64,000 nucleotides of DNA from Wocania_A sp965224845 (lineage in GTDB: Bacteria > Bacteroidota > Bacteroidia > Flavobacteriales > Flavobacteriaceae): NCBI GenBank assembly GCA_965224845.1, contig CBDDAJ010000021.1, positions 23,576 to 87,575 on the forward strand, in the 5' to 3' direction. A program made the position numbers and the translations under genes. Position 1 is the first letter of the stretch. The number at the start of each line of letters is the position of its first letter. Shown here piece by piece: positions 8,880 through 18,673 of this stretch. Below the pieces are notes generated by a model that ran no database searches, was not told the origin of the DNA, and saw only the letters and a program-made list of their open reading frames with translations.

Positions 8880-10085
8880 ATGGCATTCAAACCCGCAAAT
8901 AAGATTCAAGACTTACAATACTTTGGTGAGTTTGGAGGTGTTAACCCTTCAATATCTGATGCTTCCACCTATACTTTTTTATCGGCAAAAACCATGTTTG
9001 ACACTTTTGAAGGAAATGCAGATGGGTGTTATTTATATTCACGGCATTCTTCGCCTTCAAACTTGTACCTAGGTGAAGCATTGGCTGCCATGGAAGGTAC
9101 CGAAACCGCAAATGTTTCAGCCTCAGGAATGGGTGCTATTACTCCTGTTTTATTACAGCTTTGTGGTGCTGATGACCATATTGTTTCCAGTAGAACCATT
9201 TATGGAGGCACTTACGCTTTTCTTAAAAACTTTACACCTCGTTTTAATATTAAAACATCGTTTGTAGATATTACAAAATTAGATGCTGTAGAAGCTGCAA
9301 TTACTAAAAACACAAAAGTTTTATATTGCGAATCTGTAAGCAACCCGCTTTTAGAAGTTGCAGATATTAAAGGATTAGCAGACATAGCAAAAAGGCATCA
9401 TTTAAAATTAGTAGTCGATAACACCTTTTCTCCGCTATCAATATCTCCGGCCATTTTAGGTGCCGATGTGGTAATTCATAGCTTAACTAAATTCATTAAC
9501 GGATCTAGCGATACAGTAGGTGGTGTGGTTTGTGGCACCCAGGACTTTATAAACGCGTTGCGCAATGTTAATGATGGCGCTTCCATGCTTTTAGGTTCTA
9601 CTATGGATAGTTTAAGAGCAGCTTCCGTTTTAAAAAACTTAAGAACGCTTCACATTCGTATGCAACAGCATAGTTTTAACGCTTCTTTTTTAGCTGAAAA
9701 ATTTGAGGCAGATGGTTTAAAAACGGTTTATCCAGGACTTAAATCACATCCTTCGCATGAGTTATTTAAATCGATGATGAATGAAAAATATGGCTTTGGT
9801 GGTATGCTGACTATTGATGTAGGAACATTGGAAAAAGCCAACGAGCTTATGGAATTGATGCAAAACAGAAATTTAGGTTATCTGGCTGTAAGTCTTGGTT
9901 TTTATAAAACCTTGTTTTCTGCCCCGGGGAGCTCTACGTCTTCAGAAATTCCTGAAGACGAACAAATAAAAATGGGATTAAGCGATGGCCTAATTCGGTT
10001 TTCTATTGGATTAGATGCCGATATTGAACGCAGCTATCAAATGATGCGTGGCTGTATGCAAGAACTAGGTATCCTAAAAAAATAA
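8880..10085 (+). CDS. Cys/Met-metabolism PLP-dependent enzyme (methionine gamma-lyase / cystathionine synthase type)
   Basis: The 401-residue protein belongs to the trans-sulfuration family. The PLP-binding lysine is in SLTKFINGSSDTVGG (about K204), the cofactor-ring Asp is in VVDNTFSPL (about D180), and the YSRHSSPSN segment matches the phosphate-contacting YSR motif from the neighbouring subunit. Such enzymes cleave or form C-S bonds in methionine, homocysteine or cystathionine. The divergent Lrp gene points to amino-acid-responsive degradation, favouring a methionine gamma-lyase role, but sequence alone cannot separate lyase from synthase. Confidence 0.88.
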   Translation: MAFKPANKIQDLQYFGEFGGVNPSISDASTYTFLSAKTMFDTFEGNADGCYLYSRHSSPSNLYLGEALAAMEGTETANVSASGMGAITPVLLQLCGADDHIVSSRTIYGGTYAFLKNFTPRFNIKTSFVDITKLDAVEAAITKNTKVLYCESVSNPLLEVADIKGLADIAKRHHLKLVVDNTFSPLSISPAILGADVVIHSLTKFINGSSDTVGGVVCGTQDFINALRNVNDGASMLLGSTMDSLRAASVLKNLRTLHIRMQQHSFNASFLAEKFEADGLKTVYPGLKSHPSHELFKSMMNEKYGFGGMLTIDVGTLEKANELMELMQNRNLGYLAVSLGFYKTLFSAPGSSTSSEIPEDEQIKMGLSDGLIRFSIGLDADIERSYQMMRGCMQELGILKK

Positions 10086-10126
10086 AACGCATAGCCACTT
10101 TATAAACGCCTTACAACCCTGAATTA

Positions 10127-10759
10127 ATGACTGATATTATAGCATTTGGAATTTTATCATTTACTTCTTTTTTTACATTAATAAACCCCTTGGGGACGAT
10201 GCCTATTTTTATGACTATGACTAAGGATTTAGACCAAAATCATAGAACAAGAACTGCAAAAAAAGCATCCATAGTATCATTTATTACTATAATAGTTTTT
10301 GCTTTTTCAGGACAACTGCTATTCAACTTTTTTGGAATATCAGTAAATAGCTTTAGAATAGTTGGAGGTGTTATCTTTTTTTTAATGGGGATGGATATGC
10401 TACAAGCACGGTTAGGAAAAGTTAAATTAAAAGACTCCGAAATTAAAACCTATATAAACGACATTTCGGTAACCCCATTAGCCATTCCAATGATTTGTGG
10501 TCCCGGTGCTTTAACTAATGCCATAGTTATGATGGAAGATGCAAATACTATCGAAAAAAAAATGGCTCTGATATTCGCAGTGCTTATAGTGATTATACTT
10601 ACTTATTTTATTTTGTACAGTTCATCTAGAATAATTAAAGTATTAGGAGAAACAGGAATAAACGTTATGATGCGGCTAATGGGATTGATTGTTATGGTTA
10701 TAGCTGTTGAATTCTTTTTTAGCGGACTTAAACCAATCATTTTAGATATGGTTCAATAA
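10127..10759 (+). CDS. MarC-family integral membrane protein
   Basis: This 210-residue protein has about six transmembrane helices and the MarC/UPF0056 landmarks: SFFTLINPLGTMPIF near the N-terminus, GVIFFLMGMDML, and PLAIPMICGPGALTNAIVMM in the second half. The family's transport substrate is not firmly established. It is convergent with the next gene, only four bases separating the two stops. The family call is secure; the function is open. Confidence 0.92.
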   Translation: MTDIIAFGILSFTSFFTLINPLGTMPIFMTMTKDLDQNHRTRTAKKASIVSFITIIVFAFSGQLLFNFFGISVNSFRIVGGVIFFLMGMDMLQARLGKVKLKDSEIKTYINDISVTPLAIPMICGPGALTNAIVMMEDANTIEKKMALIFAVLIVIILTYFILYSSSRIIKVLGETGINVMMRLMGLIVMVIAVEFFFSGLKPIILDMVQ

Positions 10760-10763
10760 TCAA

Positions 10764-11786
10764 TTATTTTCCTTTAAGACGTTCCCAAAGTGCATGTAAA
10801 GCATTAGATATATTATCTTCATTACGTTCAAAGGGCTGCATATTAATTTCACCATCCGCTTTATAAAGGCGAAACCTAAAAACAGAGGACGTTGAATTCG
10901 CTTTATCTGTAACCGGGTAACGCAAATCATTGTACTGATAGTCGTTAGGCCCTATTTTGTAAATACTATAATAATTATTACTAAACCAAGTCAAACGCTT
11001 TACACGCTCGTATTTTTCTGGATCCAGATCACGCACTTTTGGTAATGTTTTAAAATCTGAAAACACACTTTCTTTATCTAACAAAGAATAATACCCTACA
11101 TGGTAGCTCGTGTCTGTTTCTGCAACACCATACCATAACACATTATTAAATATTGTGGGTTGTGCATAATATCGTTTATAATTTATCCCTTTATCATTTA
11201 AGGTTTCTTTAAAAACCGAATCCATATAAAATTTGTTACCGAAAGTAAAAAACATATAGGCTGTACTTATTCCCAGCCCCAACTTTAACCATAATAGTCT
11301 TCCTTTAGATTTTCTGTTGTAAAACATCAAAATAATCATACAAACCAGAAAGGGTAATGTATAAACAGGATCGACTACAGCAATATTATTAAAGGCCACT
11401 CTATAATTACTTATAGGCGCGAATAATTGTGTGCCATAAGGTGTAAAGCAATCTAAAATAGGATGTGTAAAAAGTGCCCAGAAAAACAAGCTTATCCAGT
11501 TTCTTTGGGTGGTAGCCCCCTTTCGCTTTCCGGAATTGTATAATTTAAACACCAGCCATCCCAAGACAAAAGCAGCTAAAACAGAAAATAAAATGGAATG
11601 CATAAACCCGCGATGAAAAAGCATCGCATCAATCTCGTTACCATAAAGCCAGCTCCCTACAAAAACATCTAAGTCGGGTATGGTCCCTCCAATAGCACCA
11701 AATAGTAAAGCTTTATTGCCTATTTTTTTTCCTAAAACCGCTTCCCCACAAGCAGCTCCTAAAACAATTTGGGTTAGTGAATCCAT
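10764..11786 (-). CDS. DUF457/YdjM-type metal-dependent hydrolase, membrane protein
   Basis: A 340-residue membrane protein beginning MDSLTQIVLGAACGEAVLGK, the hallmark of the YbcI/YdjM (DUF457) family often named LexA-regulated membrane hydrolase. Conserved acidic and histidine residues appear as GTIPDLDVF, FHRGFMHSILF and THPILDCFTPYGTQL, which form the putative metal site. About five helices occupy the first half, followed by a soluble C-terminal domain of about 150 residues. The substrate is unknown. Confidence 0.87.
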   Translation of the reverse strand: MDSLTQIVLGAACGEAVLGKKIGNKALLFGAIGGTIPDLDVFVGSWLYGNEIDAMLFHRGFMHSILFSVLAAFVLGWLVFKLYNSGKRKGATTQRNWISLFFWALFTHPILDCFTPYGTQLFAPISNYRVAFNNIAVVDPVYTLPFLVCMIILMFYNRKSKGRLLWLKLGLGISTAYMFFTFGNKFYMDSVFKETLNDKGINYKRYYAQPTIFNNVLWYGVAETDTSYHVGYYSLLDKESVFSDFKTLPKVRDLDPEKYERVKRLTWFSNNYYSIYKIGPNDYQYNDLRYPVTDKANSTSSVFRFRLYKADGEINMQPFERNEDNISNALHALWERLKGK

Positions 11787-11827
11787 ATTAAGTCAGCAAA
11801 GATAACTAACTTTTCATTTATGGGTGT

Positions 11828-12598
11828 TTATGGTATTCTTCTTAGCCACACAGCAACTCGAGCACTATTAATATCACCGGTTTCGGTAATAGACCGAAAT
11901 CCTAATGTAGTGCCTGCTGGAATAGTAACTGGTGTTGTTAAAATTTCTGTGTATGACAGGTTATCATTTGCTCCTGATGCTGTGAATCTAAAAAATTCAG
12001 TAAATGTACTATTGCCAGATATATCTACAACGGCCATAAGCATTGTATTAGATCCATTAGACGTATTGTCTGCATGAAAACTTACAGCGTAAGCTTCCCA
12101 GGCTTCCGGCAATGGTATCCCTATAAAGCCGGTATCTCCATTAGCAAAACTCCATTCCATTGAGTTATTAGACAGATCTGAAGCTTCTTCTGCCCATATC
12201 ACAACTTTTTCATAAGCAATTTTGCTCGAACTTATTTGCTGCCAATTAGTACCATCGCTTTGTAGCCACATTGTAGTTTCTCCATTTATAGAAGTATTGG
12301 CATTTCCTGTTAAATCGTTATAACTAGAAACTATTGGTGTATTATTTGTTGGGTTTTTAATTACATATATCCTACCGTTACAAGTATGGGCAGCAGGCAA
12401 AGTAATATTATGATTTCCTGACAGTATAATGGTATAGTGGGTTTCATCCAAAGTTAAGTTTCCGGTTGTCGTAGTAATATTAGTAGACAAAGAACCATTA
12501 ATGTCTAAGGTAGATACTGGTGTAGTTGTGCCAATACCAACTTGGGCGAACAAGTTTAAACAGAATAGCAAAAGGAATTGTGAGAGAATTCTTTTCAT
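11828..12598 (-). CDS. secreted fibre-like protein, function unknown
   Basis: The 256-residue product has a signal peptide (MKRILSQFLLLFCLNLFAQ) followed at once by VGIGTTTPVSTLDINGS, the widespread Bacteroidota motif that opens tail-fibre- and adhesin-like extracellular proteins. The C-terminal 120 residues look like a beta-sandwich (ending ARVAVWLRRIP). There is no catalytic motif and no T9SS C-terminal sorting domain. A surface or matrix role is an inference from the opening motif. Confidence 0.7.
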   Translation of the reverse strand: MKRILSQFLLLFCLNLFAQVGIGTTTPVSTLDINGSLSTNITTTTGNLTLDETHYTIILSGNHNITLPAAHTCNGRIYVIKNPTNNTPIVSSYNDLTGNANTSINGETTMWLQSDGTNWQQISSSKIAYEKVVIWAEEASDLSNNSMEWSFANGDTGFIGIPLPEAWEAYAVSFHADNTSNGSNTMLMAVVDISGNSTFTEFFRFTASGANDNLSYTEILTTPVTIPAGTTLGFRSITETGDINSARVAVWLRRIP

Positions 12599-12794
12599 CG
12601 TTTTATAGCAATATTTAAAATGTATCTGGCAATATTACACTATGATTTCAAATTAATGGTAACACAAAAAATCATAGTTAAAATATTACTGGCTTCTAAA
12701 TATGAGACCAAAAAACAACTAAAAAGTCACATCATTTTGAAAGAAATTAATAAAATCGTAACATTACGTGGCAAAAAAATAAAAAAACAACTAC

Positions 12795-14468
12795 ATGCAA
12801 GACGAAAATAATATTTCTGAGTTTAAAGCAGACAAACAAAACATTATTGAAAATAAGGAGTTAAGCTTTATTGAAGCCATGGTTCCTGTTGTAATATTAA
12901 TGGGTATGCTGGCTTATAATATCTTTTTTGTAGAAGATCAGGAATGGTTTGGAGCCTATACCAATCAAATTATTTTATTACTTGGAGGCTTAGTTTCTGC
13001 AATAGTGGGGATTTACAATAAAGTTTCTTTTGGTAGAATGCTAACAGAAATATGGGAAAACTTAAGAAGTGTTTTTGTACCAGTTATGATACTCCTTTTG
13101 GTTGGTGCATTAGCAGGAACCTGGTTGATTAGTGGTGTTATTCCTGCCATGGTGTATTATGGCTTACAAGTTTTAAGTCCCGAAATATTTTTACCGGCAT
13201 CAATTATTATTTCTGCAATTATATCAATAGCCACCGGAAGTTCGTGGACCACATCTGCAACCGTTGGTATTGCACTAGTTGGCATTGGAACTGCCTTAGG
13301 CATTAACCCAGGAATGATAGCCGGAGCTGTAATTTCGGGGGCCTATTTTGGCGATAAAATGTCGCCTTTAAGTGATACAACAAATTTAGCTCCTGCTATG
13401 GCTGGTACAGATTTGTTTACGCATATAAAGTATATGACAATAACCACTGTGCCTACAATACTAATAACGCTTATTGTTTTTGGAATTATAAGTATGAATA
13501 TTGAATCTACCGGAAGTTCTGATACTACATTTATTTTAGAAACTATAGATAAATATTTCAATGTTACACCATGGCTATTCTTAGTTCCTGCTTCAGTTAT
13601 AGGTCTTATTTTACTCAAAACCAAACCATTAATCGCGCTTGGAACTGGGGTATTACTCGCTGTAATATTTGCTTTTATATTTCAATCTAATCTTATTAAT
13701 TCATTCTCTAGCTCCTCAACAAAAACTGTTGTAAGTTCTATTTTTACTGATACCAGCGTTGAAATTTCTAATAAAGAATACTTAGCAACTTTATCCGATT
13801 CTGATTTAGATAAAATTAAGAAAGACGATAAGCTAAAAAATTTATTTTCTGATGATGACTTAAAAGGTGTATATACAATTGAAACACTTAAGAGTTTTTT
13901 TTCATCTAAACAGCAAGATTCACAAGCAATAAAAATCAAAGCAGAAAATTTAGAGAAATTAATCACTATAAAAAGATTAAAAAAACTTTTCTCATCAGGT
14001 GGTATGAATGGTATGCTATGGACTATACTTTTAATTGCTTGTGCCATGGTATTTGGTGGTGTCATGGATGCTATTGGTGCTTTAGCCAGAATTACTAACG
14101 CACTCCTCGCAATTGCAAGTTCCATTTTTGGATTGTTCGCAAGCACAGTAGTTAGTTGTTTAGGATTAAACATTGTGGCATCAGATCAATATTTATCTAT
14201 TGTTATTCCTGGAAAAATGTTTAAAAAAGCATTTGACGATAGAGGTTTGGCTCCAGAAAACTTAAGCAGAACGCTTGAAGACTCCGGAACAGTAACATCG
14301 GTGCTAATTCCCTGGAATACTTGTGGAGCCTACCAAAGCGGTGTTTTGGGTGTTGGCGTAGGCGAATATTTTGCATATGCCATCTTTAATTGGTTGAGCC
14401 CTTTTACAACCTTGCTTTTTGCTGCTTTAAATATTAAAATCAGGCAAGCTGTATCAAGATCAGCCTAA
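12795..14468 (+). CDS. nhaC: Na+/H+ antiporter, NhaC family
   Basis: The 557-residue polytopic protein has NhaC landmarks: ATGSSWTTSATVGIAL, GAVISGAYFGDKMSPLSDTTNLAPAMAG (ion-binding region) and the C-terminal LEDSGTVTSVLIPWNTCGAY. It exchanges sodium for protons across the inner membrane. About 100 charged residues (roughly 300-400) between two hydrophobic segments are longer than usual and contain loosely repeated LKxLFSS units. The upstream 196 bases hold no convincing gene. NhaC identity is clear; the role of the insert is unknown. Confidence 0.93.
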   Translation: MQDENNISEFKADKQNIIENKELSFIEAMVPVVILMGMLAYNIFFVEDQEWFGAYTNQIILLLGGLVSAIVGIYNKVSFGRMLTEIWENLRSVFVPVMILLLVGALAGTWLISGVIPAMVYYGLQVLSPEIFLPASIIISAIISIATGSSWTTSATVGIALVGIGTALGINPGMIAGAVISGAYFGDKMSPLSDTTNLAPAMAGTDLFTHIKYMTITTVPTILITLIVFGIISMNIESTGSSDTTFILETIDKYFNVTPWLFLVPASVIGLILLKTKPLIALGTGVLLAVIFAFIFQSNLINSFSSSSTKTVVSSIFTDTSVEISNKEYLATLSDSDLDKIKKDDKLKNLFSDDDLKGVYTIETLKSFFSSKQQDSQAIKIKAENLEKLITIKRLKKLFSSGGMNGMLWTILLIACAMVFGGVMDAIGALARITNALLAIASSIFGLFASTVVSCLGLNIVASDQYLSIVIPGKMFKKAFDDRGLAPENLSRTLEDSGTVTSVLIPWNTCGAYQSGVLGVGVGEYFAYAIFNWLSPFTTLLFAALNIKIRQAVSRSA

Positions 14469-14531
14469 CTCCCTCATTTTCAGCATGCATAAATAAATAC
14501 TATCAATCAATAAATATTTAAAATTTTATTA

Positions 14532-14565
14532 TTGTTTCTTTTTCTCACTTTATAGCGTATTTTTG
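14532..14565 (+). promoter_or_regulatory. possible promoter of the peroxiredoxin gene
   Basis: TATTTTTG at 14558-14565 fits the Bacteroidota -7 element TAnnTTTG. A TTG at 14532-14534 could serve as the -33 element, but the 23-base spacer is longer than the usual 19 or so. This would give a leader of about 35 bases. Confidence 0.4.
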
Positions 14566-14606
14566 CACACTTAAAAACGAAATAATAATTTTTTAAATAA
14601 AAAAAG

Positions 14607-15245
14607 ATGGCAGTATTAGTAGGTAAAAAAGCACCTCAATTTAGCGCGCAAGCAGTAATTAACGGTGGAGAATTTGCAGAAAATTTTTCATTAGATCAAT
14701 TCATTGGTAAAAAACACGTTGTATTATTCTTTTATCCAAAAGATTTTACTTTTGTTTGTCCGACTGAGCTTCATGCATTTCAAGAGAAATTAGCAGAATT
14801 TGAAGCAAAAAACACTGCTGTAGTAGCAGTTTCTACAGATACGGAGCAATCTCACTGGGGGTGGTTACAATTAGAAAAGAATAATGGTGGTATTAAAGGC
14901 ATAACGTATCCTTTAGTAGCAGACACAAACAAAACTATTTCTAAAAACTACGATGTATTAGCTGGAGATTATTTTTATGATGAAAATGATATGCTTCAAG
15001 CTGAAGGAGAATTAATTGCTTACCGTGGTTTGTTTTTAATTGATAAAGAAGGGATAGTGCGTCATCAAATTGTTAACGATTTACCATTAGGTAGAAACGT
15101 TGATGAAGCTTTACGCATGGTAGATGCTTTACAGTTTGTAGAAGAAAACGGCGAGGTATGTCCGGCGAACTGGAATAAAGGAAAAGAGGGAATGCATGCA
15201 ACACACGAAGGTGTTGCCGAATTTTTAGAGAAGCACGTTAACTAA
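14607..15245 (+). CDS. 2-Cys peroxiredoxin (AhpC/Prx1 type)
   Basis: A 212-residue thiol peroxidase that reduces hydrogen peroxide and organic peroxides. The peroxidatic Cys is in FYPKDFTFVCPTE (about C51) and the resolving Cys in GEVCPANW (about C185), so it is a typical 2-Cys enzyme working as a dimer. The length and the extended C-terminus match Prx1-type proteins of Bacteroidota. It faces katG across a shared terminator, and tpx follows, making a peroxide-defence block. No ahpF reductase gene is adjacent. Confidence 0.94.
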   Translation: MAVLVGKKAPQFSAQAVINGGEFAENFSLDQFIGKKHVVLFFYPKDFTFVCPTELHAFQEKLAEFEAKNTAVVAVSTDTEQSHWGWLQLEKNNGGIKGITYPLVADTNKTISKNYDVLAGDYFYDENDMLQAEGELIAYRGLFLIDKEGIVRHQIVNDLPLGRNVDEALRMVDALQFVEENGEVCPANWNKGKEGMHATHEGVAEFLEKHVN

Positions 15246-15270
15246 TAACCTAAAACACTATACAAAAAAA

Positions 15271-15300
15271 AGCCTACTCCGTGGAGTAGGCTTTTTTTTT
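15271..15300. terminator. bidirectional intrinsic terminator between peroxiredoxin and katG
   Basis: A perfect 9-bp stem AGCCTACTC/GAGTAGGCT with a CGTG loop (15271-15292) is flanked by an A run on the left and a nine-T run on the right. It can therefore terminate both the rightward peroxiredoxin gene and the leftward katG gene. Confidence 0.92.
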
Positions 15301-15314
15301 ACCAGCAATCTTTA

Positions 15315-17510
15315 TTATAAATCAAAGCGATCGAGATCCATTACTTTAGCCCATGCGGCTACAAAATCGTTTACAAATTTACCTTGTCCATCATTTGCAC
15401 CATAAACTTCGGCAACGGCTCTTAATTCTGTATTTGAACCAAAAATTAAGTCGGCACGAGTTCCAGAAAACTTCATGGCTCCCGTTCTTCTATCACGACC
15501 AATAAACGCTTTATCTTCAGAAGTTGTTGCGTTCCATGTTATTGAGAAATCAAGAACACGGGTAAAGAAATCATTAGTTAAAGTCCCCACATTATCAGTA
15601 AACACCCCGTGTTTAGAACCATCATAATTAGCTCCTAATACACGCAAACCACCAACAAGAGCTGTCATTTCCGGAATTGAAAGGGTTAACAAATTAGCAC
15701 GGTCTACTAATAAATCTTCTGCAGCTACATCTAATTTCGGATGCATATAGTTTCTAAATCCATCAGCTAAAGGCTCTAAATGACTAAACGATTCTAAATC
15801 GGTTTGTTCTTGAGTAGCATCGCCCCGGCCTTGAGTGAAAGGCACACTAATAGTGTAACCTGCATGTTTAGCAGCTTCTTCAACACCTGTATTTCCGGCA
15901 AGTACAATTAGATCTGCCATAGAAACAGTTCCGTTAAATTCATTTTGTATCCCTTCATATACGCTAAGCACGCGCTGTAATTCTTCAGGATTATTAACAG
16001 CCCAGTTACGCTGTGGTTCTAAACGAATTCTTGCGCCATTGGCGCCTCCACGCTTATCAGACCCTCTAAAAGTAGAGGCAGATGCCCAAGCCGTTTTAAC
16101 CATTTCTGAAACAGATAAGCCAGAAGCTAAAATCATATTCTTTAAAGCCTTTATATCTGAATCACTTAAATGATAATCCACTTTAGGAATTGGGTCTTGC
16201 CATATCAAGTTTTCTTCAGGAACTTCTGGCCCTAAATAACGGTCTATAGGTCCCATATCACGATGCGTCATTTTAAACCAAGCACGTGCAAAAGCATCTT
16301 CAAAAGCGGCATGATCTTCATGAAAACGCTTTGATATTTCTAAAAATCCAGGATCTATTTTTAAAGCCATATCTGCAGTAGTCATCATTAAGGCCTGTTT
16401 CCCATTGGGGTCGCCAGCTTTAGGTGCCATTCTTGCATTTGATGCTGCAGTAGGGGTCCACTGGTGTGCCCCGGCAGGGCTTTTTGTTAATTCCCAATCG
16501 TAATTTAATAATACATCAAAAAAGTCATGATCCCATTGTGTTGGATTTGGTGTCCAGGCACCTTCTATTCCGCTAGTAATAGCATCGTCTAAAACACCGG
16601 TGCCAAAATTATTTTTCCAGCCTGTACTCATCTCCTCTATAGGCGCACCATGTGGTTCTGCACCAACATATTTATCCGGGTCTGCAGCACCATGTGCTTT
16701 TCCAAAGGTATGCCCTCCTGCTATCAATGCTACTGTTTCTTCATCATTCATAGCCATTCTTCCGAAGGTTATACGAATATCATGAGCAGATTTTAACGGA
16801 TCAGGGTTTCCATTTGGCCCTTCTGGATTCACATAAATAAGCCCCATATGCACTGCTCCCAAATGCCCTTCTAAATCACCATCACTTGTATCATAGCGCT
16901 CATCATTTCCTAACCATTGGTTTTCACTTCCCCAATAAATATCTTGTTCTGGTTCCCAAACATCTTCACGTCCACCGGCAAAACCAAAGGTCTTAAAGCC
17001 CATAGATTCTAAAGCACAGTTACCTGCAAGGATCATTAAGTCTGCCCAGGAAATTTTATTACCATATTTCTTTTTAACCGGCCATAATAATAAACGTGCT
17101 TTATCCAGATTACCATTATCCGGCCAACTGTTTAATGGTGCAAAACGTTGATTGCCTGTAGCGGCTCCTCCTCTACCATCACCAACACGATAGGTGCCTG
17201 CACTATGCCAAGCCATACGAATCATAAAGCCTCCATAATGCCCGTAATCTGCAGGCCACCAATCCTGAGAATCTGTCATTAAATCGATAACATCTTGCTT
17301 CAAAGCTTTATAATCAATACTATTAAAAGCTTTTGCATAATCAAAATCTTCGCCTAAAGGATTAGATTTAGTTGCATTTTGGCGTAAAATATTCAATTTT
17401 AATTCATTTGGCCACCAATCTCTATTTGAAGTCCCTCCTCCAGCGGGCTTTTTTTGCGTTGAATGAAAAGGACATTTGCTAATATCTCCACGCATCTTAT
17501 TGTTTTCCAT
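15315..17510 (-). CDS. katG: catalase-peroxidase
   Basis: The 731-residue bifunctional haem enzyme destroys hydrogen peroxide by catalase and peroxidase reactions. The distal haem site is RMAWHSAGTYR (about R98, W101, H102). The Trp, the Tyr in HMGLIYVNPEGP and the Met in RMAMNDEETVALIAGGHTFGK supply the family's Met-Tyr-Trp crosslink, and that last segment carries the proximal His. Length matches the two-domain KatG. It is divergent from tpx with a 169-base spacer, which would be the place for peroxide-responsive control, though I see no definite operator. Confidence 0.98.
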   Translation of the reverse strand: MENNKMRGDISKCPFHSTQKKPAGGGTSNRDWWPNELKLNILRQNATKSNPLGEDFDYAKAFNSIDYKALKQDVIDLMTDSQDWWPADYGHYGGFMIRMAWHSAGTYRVGDGRGGAATGNQRFAPLNSWPDNGNLDKARLLLWPVKKKYGNKISWADLMILAGNCALESMGFKTFGFAGGREDVWEPEQDIYWGSENQWLGNDERYDTSDGDLEGHLGAVHMGLIYVNPEGPNGNPDPLKSAHDIRITFGRMAMNDEETVALIAGGHTFGKAHGAADPDKYVGAEPHGAPIEEMSTGWKNNFGTGVLDDAITSGIEGAWTPNPTQWDHDFFDVLLNYDWELTKSPAGAHQWTPTAASNARMAPKAGDPNGKQALMMTTADMALKIDPGFLEISKRFHEDHAAFEDAFARAWFKMTHRDMGPIDRYLGPEVPEENLIWQDPIPKVDYHLSDSDIKALKNMILASGLSVSEMVKTAWASASTFRGSDKRGGANGARIRLEPQRNWAVNNPEELQRVLSVYEGIQNEFNGTVSMADLIVLAGNTGVEEAAKHAGYTISVPFTQGRGDATQEQTDLESFSHLEPLADGFRNYMHPKLDVAAEDLLVDRANLLTLSIPEMTALVGGLRVLGANYDGSKHGVFTDNVGTLTNDFFTRVLDFSITWNATTSEDKAFIGRDRRTGAMKFSGTRADLIFGSNTELRAVAEVYGANDGQGKFVNDFVAAWAKVMDLDRFDL

Positions 17511-17679
17511 TATTTATAGTTTTATATTTTTGATGTCATAAAATTAGCACTTAAAGCATTATAATCAAAATTGATTGTTCCTATAATAAAATAGATATTG
17601 CTTATTGTGTTACAGGTATTAAATATTTCAAAAAATGAATTAAAACGCTTATTTTTACAATTCACTTAACATATGTAAA

Positions 17680-18186
17680 ATGGCAAAGATAACTTTAGGA
17701 GGCGCCCCTGCAGAGACCTCCGGACAATTACCAAAAACAGGCACTCAATTATCCGATTTCGAATTAGTGGCCGTAGATCTTTCTACTAAAACTCTAGATG
17801 ATTTTAAAGGCAGCAACCTTATTTTAAATATTTTTCCTAGTGTAAATACTGGTGTTTGTGCCGCTTCTGTAAGAACATTTAATAAAGCTGCCGCAGCTTT
17901 AAACAACACCAAAGTATTGTGCATTTCCAGAGATTTACCTTTCGCTCAAGATCAATTTTGTGGTGCAGAAGGCTTAGAAAATGTTGTAATGCTTTCAGAT
18001 TTCAGAACTGGAGATTTTGGGAAATCCAATGGTTTAATCTTTATTGATAGTGCCTTTAAAGGGTTGCTTTCAAGATGTATTATTGCTGTTAATGATCAAG
18101 GAAGAATACTACATACCGAGCAAGTTCCTGAAACTGGTGATGAGCCAAATTATGATGCCGCATTAAACGCATTTAAATCGTTTTAA
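17680..18186 (+). CDS. tpx: thiol peroxidase
   Basis: A 168-residue atypical 2-Cys peroxiredoxin of the Tpx family. The peroxidatic Cys is in NTGVCAASVRTF (about C60) and the resolving Cys in QDQFCGAEG (about C94), with the family's SRDLPFAQ segment between them. It reduces alkyl hydroperoxides using thioredoxin. It is divergent from katG, and the diacylglycerol kinase gene follows ten bases after its stop. Confidence 0.96.
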   Translation: MAKITLGGAPAETSGQLPKTGTQLSDFELVAVDLSTKTLDDFKGSNLILNIFPSVNTGVCAASVRTFNKAAAALNNTKVLCISRDLPFAQDQFCGAEGLENVVMLSDFRTGDFGKSNGLIFIDSAFKGLLSRCIIAVNDQGRILHTEQVPETGDEPNYDAALNAFKSF

Positions 18187-18196
18187 AATAATAGGT

Positions 18197-18568
18197 TTGA
18201 AAAACAAAAAAGATTCCTTTTTAGTTAACCGATTAAAAAGTGTTGGTTATGCTTTTAAAGGCGCTATACTTCTTTTAAAAACTGAGGCTAGTATAAAAAT
18301 ACAGTTTGTTATTGCTCTTTTTGTAACTATAGCTGGGTTTATTTTTAATATCTCTACTAACGAATGGATTGTACAATGCTTAGCCATAGGATTGGTTATA
18401 AGCATTGAAGGTGTTAATACAGCTATAGAAGAAATCGCAGATTTTATGCACCCTGAGCGTCATAAAAAAATTGGCTTTATAAAAGATATTGCTGCGGGCG
18501 CTGTTTTTATTGCCAGTATTTTTGCCATGATAATTGGATTTATTATATATATACCAAAGATTTTTTAA
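18197..18568 (+). CDS. dgkA: diacylglycerol kinase family protein
   Basis: A 123-residue protein with three hydrophobic helices and the DgkA signature EGVNTAIEEIADF (about residues 73-85). It phosphorylates diacylglycerol or undecaprenol in the inner membrane, so recycling of lipid intermediates is its likely job. The start is a TTG (no ATG is available in frame) ten bases after tpx, which implies translation from the same mRNA. The family is clear; the preferred lipid is not. Confidence 0.92.
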   Translation: MKNKKDSFLVNRLKSVGYAFKGAILLLKTEASIKIQFVIALFVTIAGFIFNISTNEWIVQCLAIGLVISIEGVNTAIEEIADFMHPERHKKIGFIKDIAAGAVFIASIFAMIIGFIIYIPKIF

Positions 18569-18673
18569 TATACGATTACCTGTAGGATAAACGTTAGTAA
18601 TTTGTATTTTTGTCGAGTTGCTTTTACAACTCATTTTAAAACTAAAAGTTTTCCGTTAACGTGGAAATAAAAC

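Noticed and set aside
12620..12811. Rightward 63-codon frame before nhaC
   Set aside because: Mostly low-complexity Lys/Ile translation of AT-rich leader DNA; it runs into the nhaC start and has no plausible family.
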